Positions 17,103 to 25,685 of a stretch of DNA of 64,000 nt are shown here, piece after piece. The DNA lies in the NCBI GenBank assembly GCA_964428745.1, contig CAYRYZ010000003.1, forward strand, positions 1 to 64,000. Direction: 5' to 3'. This stretch comes from GCA-002713455 sp964428745. Lineage in GTDB: Bacteria; Fidelibacterota; Marinisomatia; Marinisomatales; TCS55. The first letter of the stretch is position 1. Each line of letters begins with the position of its first letter. The position numbers were made by a program, and so were the translations under genes. The notes under the pieces were generated by a model that did no database searches, was not told where the DNA came from, and saw only the letters and a program-made list of their open reading frames with translations.

Positions 17103-18431
17103 TTACATGCGCCTCCTACCTCGGATTTTACCTTTGGTTAGGAATCCATCATAATGGCGGCTCATTAAATGTGATTCGATTTGTTGCAATGTATCCAATG
17201 CCACTCCAACAATAATTAGCAAACTAGTACCTCCAAAGAAAGAAGCCAAATCATAACTAACATCCATGGACTGCATAAGTATATAAGGGAAAATGGCAAC
17301 CAAGGCTAACGCAAAAGAGCCTGGCAAAGTAACTCGTGACAATATGTTATCAATATATTCAGATGTTTTTTTCCCAGGCCTAATTCCAGGAATAAATCCA
17401 CCATGTTGTTTCATCTGCTGTGAGACTTGTGTAGGATCAAATGCAATTGCAGTATAAAAATAAGTGAAAAACACAATCATTATCCCAAAAATGAACCAAT
17501 AAAACGGATGATCAAATGAGAACCATCTCATTACACCTTGCATAAAATCATTATCGCTAAAGAAGGTTGCTATTGTGCTTGGTATAAACATAATGGATTG
17601 AGCAAAAATAATTGGCATTACGCCAGCTGTATTAACTTTTAATGGAATGTGGGTTGATTGGCCACCATAAACTTTACGACCAACAACTCTTTTTGCATAT
17701 GAAACAGGGATCTTTCTAGTCCCTTGAGTAAGAAGAACAACAAAAGCAATCACAACAAACATTATTCCTATTAAAATAACTTCGCTCAATAGGCCTCTTA
17801 CACCTTCACTTATAAGAGCAATTTCACTCACGATTACATTAGGCACGCGCGATATAATCCCTACCATAATAATCAATGAAATCCCATTGCCAATACCTCT
17901 TTCAGTAATTCGTTCACCTAGCCACATAAGTAAAATAGTCCCGGTGATTAGACTAACAGTCCCTGTAAAAACAAAACTAAAGCCTGGGTTAATAACTACT
18001 GATTGACCACCTGAAGACATTGAAGGTAAAAATACGGCAACAATTCCATAGGCCTGCATTGCTGAAATCAAAACCGTAAGATAGCGTGTTATTTGTGTGA
18101 TTTTTTTGCGCCCTGCTTCACCTTCTTTCTGTAGTCTCTGAAAATATGGAACAACCGTACTCATTAGTTGAATAATAATTGATGCGGAGATATAGGGCAT
18201 GATACCCAGGGCAAATAAAGTAGCTTTTTCAAATGCTCCACCTGCAAAAAGATTATAAAGACCAAGCAAAGTGTTCTGATATCCTTGAAATGCAGCTGAA
18301 AGTGCATTCGCATCAATACCTGGTATTGGAATATGGGCTCCTAAACGAACTGATACAAGCACGCCAAGTGTAAATAATACACGTTTCCTTAGATCAGGAA
18401 TAGCAAAAATATTTTTGAATTTATCAATCAC
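17103..18431 (-). CDS. secY: Preprotein translocase subunit SecY
   Basis: The 442-residue protein has ten predicted membrane helices, the N-terminal RKRVLFTLGVLVSVRLG, the plug-region sequence and the cytosolic loop GTRKIPVSYAKRVVG that contacts SecA and ribosomes. It forms the translocon with SecE, encoded 23 kb upstream in the same direction. The start is GTG overlapping the TAG stop of rplO by one base, so translation is coupled, as in many spc operons. Confidence 0.98.
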   Translation of the reverse strand: MIDKFKNIFAIPDLRKRVLFTLGVLVSVRLGAHIPIPGIDANALSAAFQGYQNTLLGLYNLFAGGAFEKATLFALGIMPYISASIIIQLMSTVVPYFQRLQKEGEAGRKKITQITRYLTVLISAMQAYGIVAVFLPSMSSGGQSVVINPGFSFVFTGTVSLITGTILLMWLGERITERGIGNGISLIIMVGIISRVPNVIVSEIALISEGVRGLLSEVILIGIMFVVIAFVVLLTQGTRKIPVSYAKRVVGRKVYGGQSTHIPLKVNTAGVMPIIFAQSIMFIPSTIATFFSDNDFMQGVMRWFSFDHPFYWFIFGIMIVFFTYFYTAIAFDPTQVSQQMKQHGGFIPGIRPGKKTSEYIDNILSRVTLPGSFALALVAIFPYILMQSMDVSYDLASFFGGTSLLIIVGVALDTLQQIESHLMSRHYDGFLTKGKIRGRRRM

Positions 18432-18871
18432 TATTGTTCCGTAACCTTCCCACCAGCTTTCGTAATTTTTTCTTTTGCTGAATTGCTAAAAGCATTAGCA
18501 ATCACATCCAGTTTTTTATTTAACTTACCATTACCTAAAATTTTAATAGGGCGCATCGCATGCTTAACTAGACCATTATCCTTTAGAACGTTTGCATCAA
18601 CTAAACCTTCATTTAAACTTTCTAGATCAGCAATATTTACTACTTGAAATTCTTTTTTAAATAAATAATTAGAGAATCCACGTTTCGGTAAGCGACGATG
18701 CAGCGGCATTTGGCCACCTTCAAACCAAGGTCGATGCTTCGAGCCTGATCGAGAATGATATCCTTTGTCTCCTCTACCAGCATTCCTCCCTAATCCAGAG
18801 CCATGGCCGCGACCTACACGTTTTTTACTGCTTGTTGCTCCATTCGATGGTTTTAATTCACCAAGCTTCAT
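18431..18871 (-). CDS. rplO: 50S ribosomal protein L15
   Basis: The 146-residue protein has the glycine- and arginine-rich extension VGRGHGSGLGRNAGRGDKG that threads into 23S rRNA, followed by GFSNYLFKKEFQVVN and the C-terminal globular domain ending AGGKVTEQ. It is a late-assembly 50S protein. The ATG overlaps the rpmD stop by one base, and its own stop overlaps the secY GTG. Confidence 0.97.
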   Translation of the reverse strand: MKLGELKPSNGATSSKKRVGRGHGSGLGRNAGRGDKGYHSRSGSKHRPWFEGGQMPLHRRLPKRGFSNYLFKKEFQVVNIADLESLNEGLVDANVLKDNGLVKHAMRPIKILGNGKLNKKLDVIANAFSNSAKEKITKAGGKVTEQ

Positions 18872-19059
18872 TAGGATTCCTCAACCTTAACTAAGAAACT
18901 AACTTTATCAATCATACCTCTTATAGCTGCTGAATCTTTCTTATGAACAGTTTGATTCATTTTTCTCAGGCCAAGAGCTTTTAAAGTCAATTTTGCTTTC
19001 TTTTTATAACCAATTTGACTTTTTATTTGAGTGATTGATAAGCTTTTCGCTTTAACCAT
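18871..19059 (-). CDS. rpmD: 50S ribosomal protein L30
   Basis: The 62-residue protein shows the L30 pattern SQIGYKKKAKLTLKALGLRKMNQTV with a beta-alpha-beta fold, binding 23S rRNA. Length is normal for the bacterial form. It sits between rpsE (2-base gap) and rplO (1-base overlap), its usual place in the spc operon. Confidence 0.96.
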   Translation of the reverse strand: MVKAKSLSITQIKSQIGYKKKAKLTLKALGLRKMNQTVHKKDSAAIRGMIDKVSFLVKVEES

Positions 19060-19061
19060 TA

Positions 19062-19559
19062 CTAATTAAAAACCTCTTTTATTGTGATCCCTCGCTTATT
19101 TGCAATACTTACAACATCCTTGAGGCTGGACAAAGCTTTCATCGTAGCTTTAGTTACATTTAATTGATTATTTGAACCAAATCTTTTTGTTAAAATATTT
19201 TGGATTCCGACCTGCTCCATTAATGCTCTTACTGCTGACCCTGCAATAATTCCAGTCCCTGGCGAAGCAGGCTTTAGCATAACTTGACTTGCACCATAAC
19301 GAGAAACAATCTTATGTGGTATAGTTTTGTTAACTAAATTTATTTTAACTATGTTCTGTTTGGCTTCTTCCTTAGCCTTGCTTATAGCCGTCATTACTTC
19401 TCCAGCTTTTCCTTGACCAATGCCGACGTGCCCATTGCCATCTCCAATTGCAACCAATGCGCCAAATCTAAAATTCTTTCCCCTAGAAGTCACCTTTGAG
19501 ACTCGGGTTACTCGAATAACTGATTCTTCTTTTAAATCTAACTCAGCAGGATTAATCAT
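19062..19559 (-). CDS. rpsE: 30S ribosomal protein S5
   Basis: The 165-residue protein has the double-stranded-RNA-binding N-terminal domain (VTSRGKNFRFGALVAIGDG, HVGIGQGKAGEV) and the C-terminal domain (AGSAVRALMEQVGIQNILTK). S5 lines the mRNA entry and the decoding centre; the loop in the first domain is where spectinomycin-resistance changes arise in other bacteria. It follows rplR by 18 bases. Confidence 0.97.
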   Translation of the reverse strand: MINPAELDLKEESVIRVTRVSKVTSRGKNFRFGALVAIGDGNGHVGIGQGKAGEVMTAISKAKEEAKQNIVKINLVNKTIPHKIVSRYGASQVMLKPASPGTGIIAGSAVRALMEQVGIQNILTKRFGSNNQLNVTKATMKALSSLKDVVSIANKRGITIKEVFN

Positions 19560-19577
19560 AATATTCTTTCCAACTTT

Positions 19578-19949
19578 TTAAAATTTTAGGCCAGCTTCTC
19601 TCGCAGCTTCTGCGACAGCTTTAACACGACCATGATAAGGATATCCATTCCTATCAAATACAACTTTATTAACTTTATTATTTATTGCTCGCTCCGCCAA
19701 AACCTTGCCAACTGTAGAGCTAATTTCAATTTTAGATTTTGTTTTGGCTATTTCTTTTTGCAAAGATTTTTCATTTGATGATGCAGAAACAAGAGTCGCA
19801 CCTTTATGGTCATCTATAATTTGCACACTAATATGCTTGCTTGATCGATATACAACCATACGCAAGCGTTCAAAATGAAACATATTATCCCTCTTGCTTC
19901 GATTGCGTCTACGTTTGTTGCGTACATTTTTTAATGATATATTTTTCAT
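19578..19949 (-). CDS. rplR: 50S ribosomal protein L18
   Basis: The 123-residue protein has a basic N-terminus (RNKRRRNRSKRDN) that contacts 5S rRNA, and the core VYRSSKHISVQIIDD, DRNGYPYHGRVKAVAEAAREAG characteristic of L18. It bridges 5S and 23S rRNA in the central protuberance with L5. The ATG overlaps the rplF stop by one base. Confidence 0.96.
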   Translation of the reverse strand: MKNISLKNVRNKRRRNRSKRDNMFHFERLRMVVYRSSKHISVQIIDDHKGATLVSASSNEKSLQKEIAKTKSKIEISSTVGKVLAERAINNKVNKVVFDRNGYPYHGRVKAVAEAAREAGLKF

Positions 19950-20494
19950 TACGCAGTTTCTCCACCAACAGTTTTACCTTGCTTCGATCTTACATATTCA
20001 TCTTTATAACGAATTCCTTTACCTTTATATGGCTCAGGCTTTCTAAAAGAACGAATTTTTGCTGCAACTTCACCCACTAATTGTTTATTTATTCCACTAA
20101 TAATTAGCTCCGTTTTATTTGCTTTAATTTCAATTCCTTCTGGGGGCTCAAAATATATTTCGTGTGAATATCCTAATTGGAATACTAGATATTTACCTTG
20201 CATATTAGCTTGATAACCAACCCCTCGTATTTCCAATTCTTTTGCAAATCCTTCAGTGACTCCATGAACACCATTTGAGATTAATTGACGGGTAGTGCCA
20301 TGTAAAGAGCGATGACTTCTTGAGTCAGAAGGCCTCTCAACCGAGAGATTTCCATCAGATTGAGTAACTTTCATGTCTTCATGGTATGGCACAAGAAGAT
20401 TACCCTTAGGACCTTTAATATTTACTAGACCAGGGCTTAGCGTTATATTGACAGTTTCTGGCAATTCTATGTTCATTTGACCTATTCTTGACAT
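19949..20494 (-). CDS. rplF: 50S ribosomal protein L6
   Basis: The start is the ATG at 20494 (MSRIGQMNIELP), 7 bases after rpsH; a longer in-frame start would enter rpsH. The 181-residue protein has two similar RNA-binding domains and the conserved C-terminal EPYKGKGIRYKDEYVRSKQG. L6 sits near the sarcin-ricin loop at the factor-binding site. Standard spc-operon position. Confidence 0.97.
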   Translation of the reverse strand: MSRIGQMNIELPETVNITLSPGLVNIKGPKGNLLVPYHEDMKVTQSDGNLSVERPSDSRSHRSLHGTTRQLISNGVHGVTEGFAKELEIRGVGYQANMQGKYLVFQLGYSHEIYFEPPEGIEIKANKTELIISGINKQLVGEVAAKIRSFRKPEPYKGKGIRYKDEYVRSKQGKTVGGETA

Positions 20495-20501
20495 AATACT
20501 G

Positions 20502-20900
20502 CTACCAAACCTTACAAAGAACTTCACCGCCAACACCAAAACGTTTAGCAGTTTTATTAGAAATCACACCTTTTGAAGTTGACAATATTGAAATACCTAA
20601 TCCATCTAAAACGCGAGGTATCTCACCACTACCAACATAAACTCTTAGTCCAGGCTTACTTACCCTCTCAATACCAGATATAACAGCTTCTCCTTTTCTA
20701 TCGTATTTAATGAAGACTCGAATTAGAGACTTAACACCATTTTGGATAAACATAAAATCTTTAATGTAACTTTCTTCTTTTAAAATGAATGCAATACGCT
20801 TCTTCAGATTAGACGATGGAATATCAACAAATCTTTTATCTACAGCCATTCCATTTCGAATCCGAGTTATCATATCAGCGATTGGATCAGTCATTGACAT
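20502..20900 (-). CDS. rpsH: 30S ribosomal protein S8
   Basis: The 132-residue protein begins MSMTDPIADMITRIRNG, the usual S8 start, and ends with the conserved STSKGVISNKTAKRFGVGGE. It binds the central domain of 16S rRNA and in E. coli represses the spc operon by binding mRNA in the rplE start region. It lies 9 bases after rpsN. Confidence 0.97.
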   Translation of the reverse strand: MSMTDPIADMITRIRNGMAVDKRFVDIPSSNLKKRIAFILKEESYIKDFMFIQNGVKSLIRVFIKYDRKGEAVISGIERVSKPGLRVYVGSGEIPRVLDGLGISILSTSKGVISNKTAKRFGVGGEVLCKVW

Positions 20901-20909
20901 ATCAATCTC

Positions 20910-21095
20910 CTACCAGCTTGCCTTTGTGACACCAGGGATCTCACCCCTAAGAGCCATTTCTCTAAAACAAATACGACACAATCCAAATTTTCTCAAATAA
21001 CCATCTGATCGTCCACAACTAAAACAACGATTATAAGCACGAGTGCTAAACTTGGCTTTTCTTTTTGACTTAACAACGAGCGCTTTTCTAGCCAT
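20910..21095 (-). CDS. rpsN: 30S ribosomal protein S14, zinc type (type Z)
   Basis: The 61-residue protein is the short zinc-binding S14: the cluster CFSCGRSDGYLRKFGLCRIC provides Cys24, Cys27, Cys40 and Cys43. S14 binds the 30S head next to S3 and S10. Its ATG overlaps the end of rplE by 8 bases, so translation is coupled. Confidence 0.97.
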   Translation of the reverse strand: MARKALVVKSKRKAKFSTRAYNRCFSCGRSDGYLRKFGLCRICFREMALRGEIPGVTKASW

Positions 21096-21690
21096 CAGAT
21101 ACCTCAGATTTTTCTTTTACAGGTTTTTCCTTTAGGGGAAGTCCAATAAGTTTTAATAACCAATATGATTCGTCATTTGAATTAGCTGATGTTAAAAACG
21201 TGACATCCATTCCTCTAACACTATCAATTTTATCATAATCAATTTCAGTAAAAATTATTTGCTCTTTTACACCAAAAGAGTAATTTCCTCTACCGTCAAA
21301 TGATTTAAATGATAGCCCGCGAAAATCACGTGTTCGAGGTAAAGCTATACTAATTAACCTTTCCATAAAATCATACATTCTATTCCCACGTAGAGTTACT
21401 TTACACCCTACAGGAAACCCTTTTCGAATTTTAAAATTTGAAATGTCTTTTTTTGAAAGTGTAGTTACAGGTCTTTGGCCAGTGATCAAAGTTAATTCTT
21501 GGATAGCGCTTTCTAATTTTTTCGGATTATCCTTCGCGTCTCCAATTCCCATATTTAATGAAATTTGTGTTAACATAGGTACTTCCATAACGTTTTTATA
21601 ATTAAAACGTTCAGTCATAGATGAAACGACTTCTTCCAAATACCTTTTTTTAAGATATGGCACTGTTTTATTTATTTTCTTATCAACCAT
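21088..21690 (-). CDS. rplE: 50S ribosomal protein L5
   Basis: The 200-residue protein binds 5S rRNA and contacts S13 across the subunit bridge. Family motifs include NYKNVMEVPMLTQISLNMG-like N-terminal strands, ITGQRPVTTLSKKDISNFKI and RGMDVTFLTSAN. It is about 20 residues longer than the 179-residue E. coli protein, with a lysine- and glutamate-rich tail (residues about 185-200). It is separated from rplX by 2 bases. Confidence 0.97.
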   Translation of the reverse strand: MVDKKINKTVPYLKKRYLEEVVSSMTERFNYKNVMEVPMLTQISLNMGIGDAKDNPKKLESAIQELTLITGQRPVTTLSKKDISNFKIRKGFPVGCKVTLRGNRMYDFMERLISIALPRTRDFRGLSFKSFDGRGNYSFGVKEQIIFTEIDYDKIDSVRGMDVTFLTSANSNDESYWLLKLIGLPLKEKPVKEKSEVSDG

Positions 21691-21692
21691 AA

Positions 21693-22001
21693 TTATAAAC
21701 TAATCTCATCACCAGTTTTTATTGCGATCCTAACTTTTGATCCATCATCTAACTTCTTATAACCAATTCGAGTAGGTTTTCCACTATGGATTAACATGAC
21801 ATTTGATATGTGAATAGAGCCCTCTCTTTCTACTATTCCACCTTGAGGATTATCTTGAGATGGCTTTGTATGACGCTTTATTAAGTTTACTCCTTCAATA
21901 ATAACTCTTTCTTTTTGGGGGTGAACATAAAGTATTTTACCTTCTTTACCTTTATGATTTCCGCTCATCACTCTAACAGTCATTCCAGTTTTAAGATGCA
22001 T
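21693..22001 (-). CDS. rplX: 50S ribosomal protein L24
   Basis: The 102-residue protein has the KOW motif VRVMSGNHKGKEGKILYV near the N-terminus and VNLIKRHTKPSQDNPQGGIVE, the classic L24 signature. L24 starts 50S assembly and later lies by the exit tunnel. The ATG overlaps the stop of rplN by one base. Confidence 0.97.
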   Translation of the reverse strand: MHLKTGMTVRVMSGNHKGKEGKILYVHPQKERVIIEGVNLIKRHTKPSQDNPQGGIVEREGSIHISNVMLIHSGKPTRIGYKKLDDGSKVRIAIKTGDEISL

Positions 22002-22369
22002 TAGATAACCTCCGGCGCCATTGATACAATTTTCATATACCCACTATCACGTAGCTCACGAGCAACTGGGCCTAGGACTCTAGTCCCTCGTGGTTCACCA
22101 GCCTCATTAAGTAATACTGCCGCATTATCATCAAAACGAATATAAGATCCATCTGAGCGTCTAATTTCTTTTTTTGTCCGCACAACGACTGCTCTTGTAA
22201 CCTGTCCTTTTTTAACCATACCATCAGGTATAGCTTGCTTAACCGTAACTACGATAAGATCACCGATAGAAGCATATCTTCTACGACTACCACCTAAAAC
22301 TTTAAAGCAGAGTACTTCACGTGCTCCCGAATTATCAGCAACTTTTAATCTTGTTTCTTGTTGAATCAC
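22001..22369 (-). CDS. rplN: 50S ribosomal protein L14
   Basis: The 122-residue protein shows RLKVADNSGAREVLCFKVLG, RAVVVRTKKEIRR and GTRVLGPVARELR, all conserved in L14, which forms part of the subunit interface and binds the RsfS silencing factor in other bacteria. The start is GTG, since no ATG lies before the conserved N-terminus. One-base overlap with rplX. Confidence 0.97.
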   Translation of the reverse strand: MIQQETRLKVADNSGAREVLCFKVLGGSRRRYASIGDLIVVTVKQAIPDGMVKKGQVTRAVVVRTKKEIRRSDGSYIRFDDNAAVLLNEAGEPRGTRVLGPVARELRDSGYMKIVSMAPEVI

Positions 22370-22375
22370 TATTAA

Positions 22376-22639
22376 TTATCCAATTTTGATCGATTCTCTA
22401 ATAATTTCACCAACATACCATCTTTTTCTTTTGCTCATTGGGCGCATAGAATTTATTTTTACTATATCTCCAATTTTTGGTTGAACTGATTTAACGTGCG
22501 CCAAAACCTTTTTACTACGTTTGACGTATTTACCATAAACGGGATGAGGGATTTTTCTGGTAATCTGGACAACAACTGTTTTTTCCATTTTATCACTTAA
22601 TACTTCTCCAGTCATTGTCTGTTTCTTTCTTAAATCCAT
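22376..22639 (-). CDS. rpsQ: 30S ribosomal protein S17
   Basis: The 87-residue OB-fold protein has KMEKTVVVQITRKIPHPVYG and the KVLAHVKSVQPKIGD motif typical of S17, a primary 16S rRNA binder. It lies 3 bases after rpmC and 6 bases before rplN, the normal S10-spc junction; no separate spc promoter is visible. Confidence 0.97.
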   Translation of the reverse strand: MDLRKKQTMTGEVLSDKMEKTVVVQITRKIPHPVYGKYVKRSKKVLAHVKSVQPKIGDIVKINSMRPMSKRKRWYVGEIIRESIKIG

Positions 22640-22642
22640 AAA

Positions 22643-22858
22643 TTATTTTTTATCCTTATTCCCACGCAAACCTAAATCAAATTCTTTCTTTATTGTTTTT
22701 AATTGGGCAATCTCTTTTTTTAATGATTTTATTTGCAAAGGATCTTCAAGTTGTTGCATTGCTTTTTGAAATTTCAAGTTTTGTAATGCTTCTTCATTAT
22801 CTAAAATCGTAGTAGAAATATCCAAAAAGTCTAAATTATTTAAGTCTCTTTTCTTCAT
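22643..22858 (-). CDS. rpmC: 50S ribosomal protein L29
   Basis: The 71-residue protein is nearly all helical, as L29 is, with LQNLKFQKAMQQLEDPLQIK followed by KEIAQLKTIKKE. L29 lies at the tunnel exit beside L23, where signal recognition particle and trigger factor dock. It overlaps the rplP stop by one base. Sequence conservation of L29 is low, so position supports the call. Confidence 0.94.
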   Translation of the reverse strand: MKKRDLNNLDFLDISTTILDNEEALQNLKFQKAMQQLEDPLQIKSLKKEIAQLKTIKKEFDLGLRGNKDKK

Positions 22859-23271
22859 TATACTTCTCTACGATTCACTACTTTAGTTTTGATAGGTAAC
22901 TTATGAGAAGCATTATGGAAGGCTTCTTCTGCGCCTGATCGATCAACTCCTTCTACTTCAAATAAAATGCGCCCTGGCTTTACAACCGCCACCCAATATT
23001 CAGGCGTTCCTTTGCCCTTACCCATTCTAGTCTCTGCAGGTTTTTTAGTAATAGACTTATCAGGAAAAATTCGAATCCACATTTTACCAACCTTACGAAC
23101 AACGCGAGTAATTGATATACGGCATGCTTCGATTTGACGACTTGTTATCCATCCAGGCTCCATTGCTTTCAAACCATAAGATCCAAAAGCAACATACTCT
23201 CCTCCTTTAGCAGTCCCTCTAGTATTTCCTCTATGATGTCTTCTAAACTTTGTTTTTTTTGGTTCAAGCAT
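22858..23271 (-). CDS. rplP: 50S ribosomal protein L16
   Basis: The 137-residue protein has KTKFRRHHRGNTRGTAKGG at the start, WITSRQIEACRISITR and the conserved RMGKGKGTPEYWVAVVKPG. It binds near the A site and is the place of avilamycin and evernimicin resistance changes in other bacteria. It lies 3 bases after rpsC. Confidence 0.98.
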   Translation of the reverse strand: MLEPKKTKFRRHHRGNTRGTAKGGEYVAFGSYGLKAMEPGWITSRQIEACRISITRVVRKVGKMWIRIFPDKSITKKPAETRMGKGKGTPEYWVAVVKPGRILFEVEGVDRSGAEEAFHNASHKLPIKTKVVNRREV

Positions 23272-23274
23272 TAC

Positions 23275-23904
23275 TTATTTCCTAGATGACTCTCCATTAC
23301 ATATCCATACTTTAATTCCTATTATACCATACTGAGTTTTCGCTTCAGTTAGAACATAATCTATATCTGCACGTAAAGTATGTAAAGGTACACGGCCTTG
23401 AGAAAATTTTTCACTACGTGCGATTTCCACACCTCCAAGGCGACCAGCAACGTTAATTCTTATTCCTTCAGCCCCCATACGCATCGTGGATTGGATAGCT
23501 TTATTAACAACACGACGGTAAGAAACTTTTTTCATTAATTGATGTGCGATATTAGATCCGACTAAGGCAGCATCCAACTCAGGTCTTTTTACTTCAGAAA
23601 TATTAACCTGTACATTTTTATCAGTTAACTGTTTTATCTCATCTTTTAATCTATTTACCTCTTCTCCACCCTTACCTATAACTATCCCAGGGCGAGCTGT
23701 ATATATAGTGACAGTTACAGTTTTTGATGAGCGACTGATATCGACACGTGATATTCCTGCATTTGGAAGACGAGCTTTTAAATATCTGCGGACCCTCAAA
23801 TCTTCTTCAAGTCCAATTGTAAAACTTTTATTTGCAAACCATGTAGAACGCCAATTTTTATTAACTTGCAATCTAAAACCAACTGGATGAGTTTTTTGTC
23901 CCAA
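23275..23904 (-). CDS. rpsC: 30S ribosomal protein S3
   Basis: The start is TTG at 23904: it gives the conserved GQKTHPVGFRL N-terminus and has a perfect AAGGAGG five bases upstream, whereas an upstream in-frame ATG lies inside rplV. The 209-residue protein has a KH domain with the IGKGGEEVNRLKDEI motif and a C-terminal domain with GRLGGVEIARSE. S3 lines the mRNA entry channel and has helicase function. Confidence 0.97.
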   Translation of the reverse strand: MGQKTHPVGFRLQVNKNWRSTWFANKSFTIGLEEDLRVRRYLKARLPNAGISRVDISRSSKTVTVTIYTARPGIVIGKGGEEVNRLKDEIKQLTDKNVQVNISEVKRPELDAALVGSNIAHQLMKKVSYRRVVNKAIQSTMRMGAEGIRINVAGRLGGVEIARSEKFSQGRVPLHTLRADIDYVLTEAKTQYGIIGIKVWICNGESSRK

Positions 23905-23914
23905 ATGGGCCTCC

Positions 23915-24262
23915 TTAATTCTTTTTATCAGACACAATTATTGTTAAATGTGCTGTTGGTTTATTTAATTTTGAAATTCGACCCATGGATGCAGCTCTAA
24001 AACGCTTCATATGAGGACCACCATTGGCAAAACATTCCTTCACAAAAAGGCCATCACTACTAACATTTCCGTCTTTTGCCTGTACAATTAAATTGTGGTA
24101 TGCTGATCTTAGAGTTTTTTCAATCTGCAGTGCTGCTTTTGCTTTTGAAAAATGTAAATAGTTTAGCGCCACTTCAAATTTAGCTCCTCTTATTTCATTT
24201 AAAACAACCCGAATTTTTCGAGGAGATTGTCTAATATGTCTTGTTATTGCCTTTGCTTCCAT
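23915..24262 (-). CDS. rplV: 50S ribosomal protein L22
   Basis: The 115-residue protein has ITRHIRQSPRKIRVVLNEIR and the hairpin sequence ASMGRISKLNKPTAHLTI that reaches into the exit tunnel, where macrolide-resistance changes occur in other bacteria. It follows rpsS by 5 bases. Its stop is 10 bases upstream of the rpsC TTG start. Confidence 0.97.
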   Translation of the reverse strand: MEAKAITRHIRQSPRKIRVVLNEIRGAKFEVALNYLHFSKAKAALQIEKTLRSAYHNLIVQAKDGNVSSDGLFVKECFANGGPHMKRFRAASMGRISKLNKPTAHLTIIVSDKKN

Positions 24263-24267
24263 AATAA

Positions 24268-24537
24268 CTAATTTTTTCTATCTCCAGAATGCAATCTAAA
24301 GGTTCTAGTAGGAGCAAACTCACCAAACTTATGACCAACCATATTCTCGTAGACAAATACTGGTATAAACTTATTACCGTTATGAACAGCAAATGTATGG
24401 CCTACAAAGTCTGGAGTAATCATTGATCTTCTTGACCATGTTTTAATAACTTGTTTTTTACCGCCATCATTTATTTTCTCAACCTTCTTTTGAAGTTTAG
24501 GGTCAACATATGGTCCTTTTTTTATTGATCGGGCCAT
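24268..24537 (-). CDS. rpsS: 30S ribosomal protein S19
   Basis: The 89-residue protein begins MARSIKKGPYVDPKL and contains WSRRSMITPDFVGHTFAVHN and GHKFGEFAPTRTF, the S19 signature. It binds the 30S head with S13. It is 1 base from rplB and 5 bases from rplV. Confidence 0.98.
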   Translation of the reverse strand: MARSIKKGPYVDPKLQKKVEKINDGGKKQVIKTWSRRSMITPDFVGHTFAVHNGNKFIPVFVYENMVGHKFGEFAPTRTFRLHSGDRKN

Positions 24538-24538
24538 C

Positions 24539-25363
24539 CTATTTTCTCCTCTTTAAGATATACGCGTTAGACTTCTTATTTTTCTTGCGAGTTTTATAAC
24601 CCTTGGTCGGCATACCCCACGGAGAGACTGGATGCCGTCCACCTGAAGTTTTTCCTTCTCCACCGCCATGCGGGTGATCAACAGGATTCATTACAACACC
24701 ACGAACCGTTGGACGAATACCCAACCATCTGCTTCTTCCAGCTTTACCAGATACAATTTTTTCATGAGATTTATTTCCAACTTCTCCAACAGTAACAAAA
24801 CAATTTTGGCGAATTTGTCTAACTTCTCCTGAAGGCAATTTAACAGTTGCGAATCCACTATCATGCGCCATTACTTGAGCTGCAGCACCAGCGCTACGCA
24901 CCATTTGACCGCCTCGACCAGGCTCAAGTTCAATATTGTGAACAAACATACCTGTCGCCACTTTACTTACAGGCAAGGCATTCCCAATCTTTAACGGGGC
25001 ATTCTTTCCACTTGTAATTTCATCATCGACTTTTAAACCATATGGCGAAAGAATATAACGTTTTTCACCATCTAGATAATGAAGAAGAGCTATATTGGCA
25101 GACCGATTTGGATCGTACTCAATCGAAGCAACTTTTGCTGGCACATCAAATTTATCACGTTTAAAATCAATAATACGATATCGACGACGATGACCGCCAC
25201 CACGGTGCCTTACTGTAATTCGACCATTATTATTTCGACCCCCGGTCTTTCGTAAAGCTTTAGTTAAACTTTTCTCAGGATAGTCTCTTGTGATTTCAGA
25301 AAAATCAGATCGAGTTGCAAAACGATTAGCAGGAGTGGTTGGCTTAATACTTCTAATTCCCAT
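24539..25363 (-). CDS. rplB: 50S ribosomal protein L2
   Basis: The 274-residue protein has the RNA-binding domains of L2 and the C-terminal signature MNPVDHPHGGGEGKTSGG, whose conserved His is close to the peptidyl-transferase centre. N-terminal GGRNNNGRITVRHRGGGHRR is the usual basic segment. ATG start; the rplW stop overlaps it by one base. Confidence 0.98.
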   Translation of the reverse strand: MGIRSIKPTTPANRFATRSDFSEITRDYPEKSLTKALRKTGGRNNNGRITVRHRGGGHRRRYRIIDFKRDKFDVPAKVASIEYDPNRSANIALLHYLDGEKRYILSPYGLKVDDEITSGKNAPLKIGNALPVSKVATGMFVHNIELEPGRGGQMVRSAGAAAQVMAHDSGFATVKLPSGEVRQIRQNCFVTVGEVGNKSHEKIVSGKAGRSRWLGIRPTVRGVVMNPVDHPHGGGEGKTSGGRHPVSPWGMPTKGYKTRKKNKKSNAYILKRRK

Positions 25364-25683
25364 TACGTTGCAGCCTCACCTTTTAGCAAATCAATTTCGT
25401 TACCATCCATTAACGTTACAATTGCCTTTTTCCAACTAGAACGATTACCTTGAGTTTTAATTGTTCTACCGCCACTACGAACAGTCATATTCTTTTCTTT
25501 TCCCAAAAAATTCATTGTTGCTATTTTCTTTACTTTAACATCGAACTTTTTTTCAATAGCTTTTTCTATTTCAATTTTATTTGCAGTCTTCACAACTTGG
25601 AAGGCATATTTATTTTCAGTTTCTTCTAAGCGGCTCATTTTCTCAGTAAATAATGGGCGTAAAATAATTTTTTGATAAGACAT
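25363..25683 (-). CDS. rplW: 50S ribosomal protein L23
   Basis: The 106-residue protein shows ILRPLFTEKMSRLEETENKYAF and KKIATMNFLGKEKN, typical of L23, the main docking site for trigger factor and signal recognition particle at the tunnel exit. It sits between rplD (2-base gap) and rplB. Confidence 0.96.
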   Translation of the reverse strand: MSYQKIILRPLFTEKMSRLEETENKYAFQVVKTANKIEIEKAIEKKFDVKVKKIATMNFLGKEKNMTVRSGGRTIKTQGNRSSWKKAIVTLMDGNEIDLLKGEAAT

Positions 25684-25685
25684 AA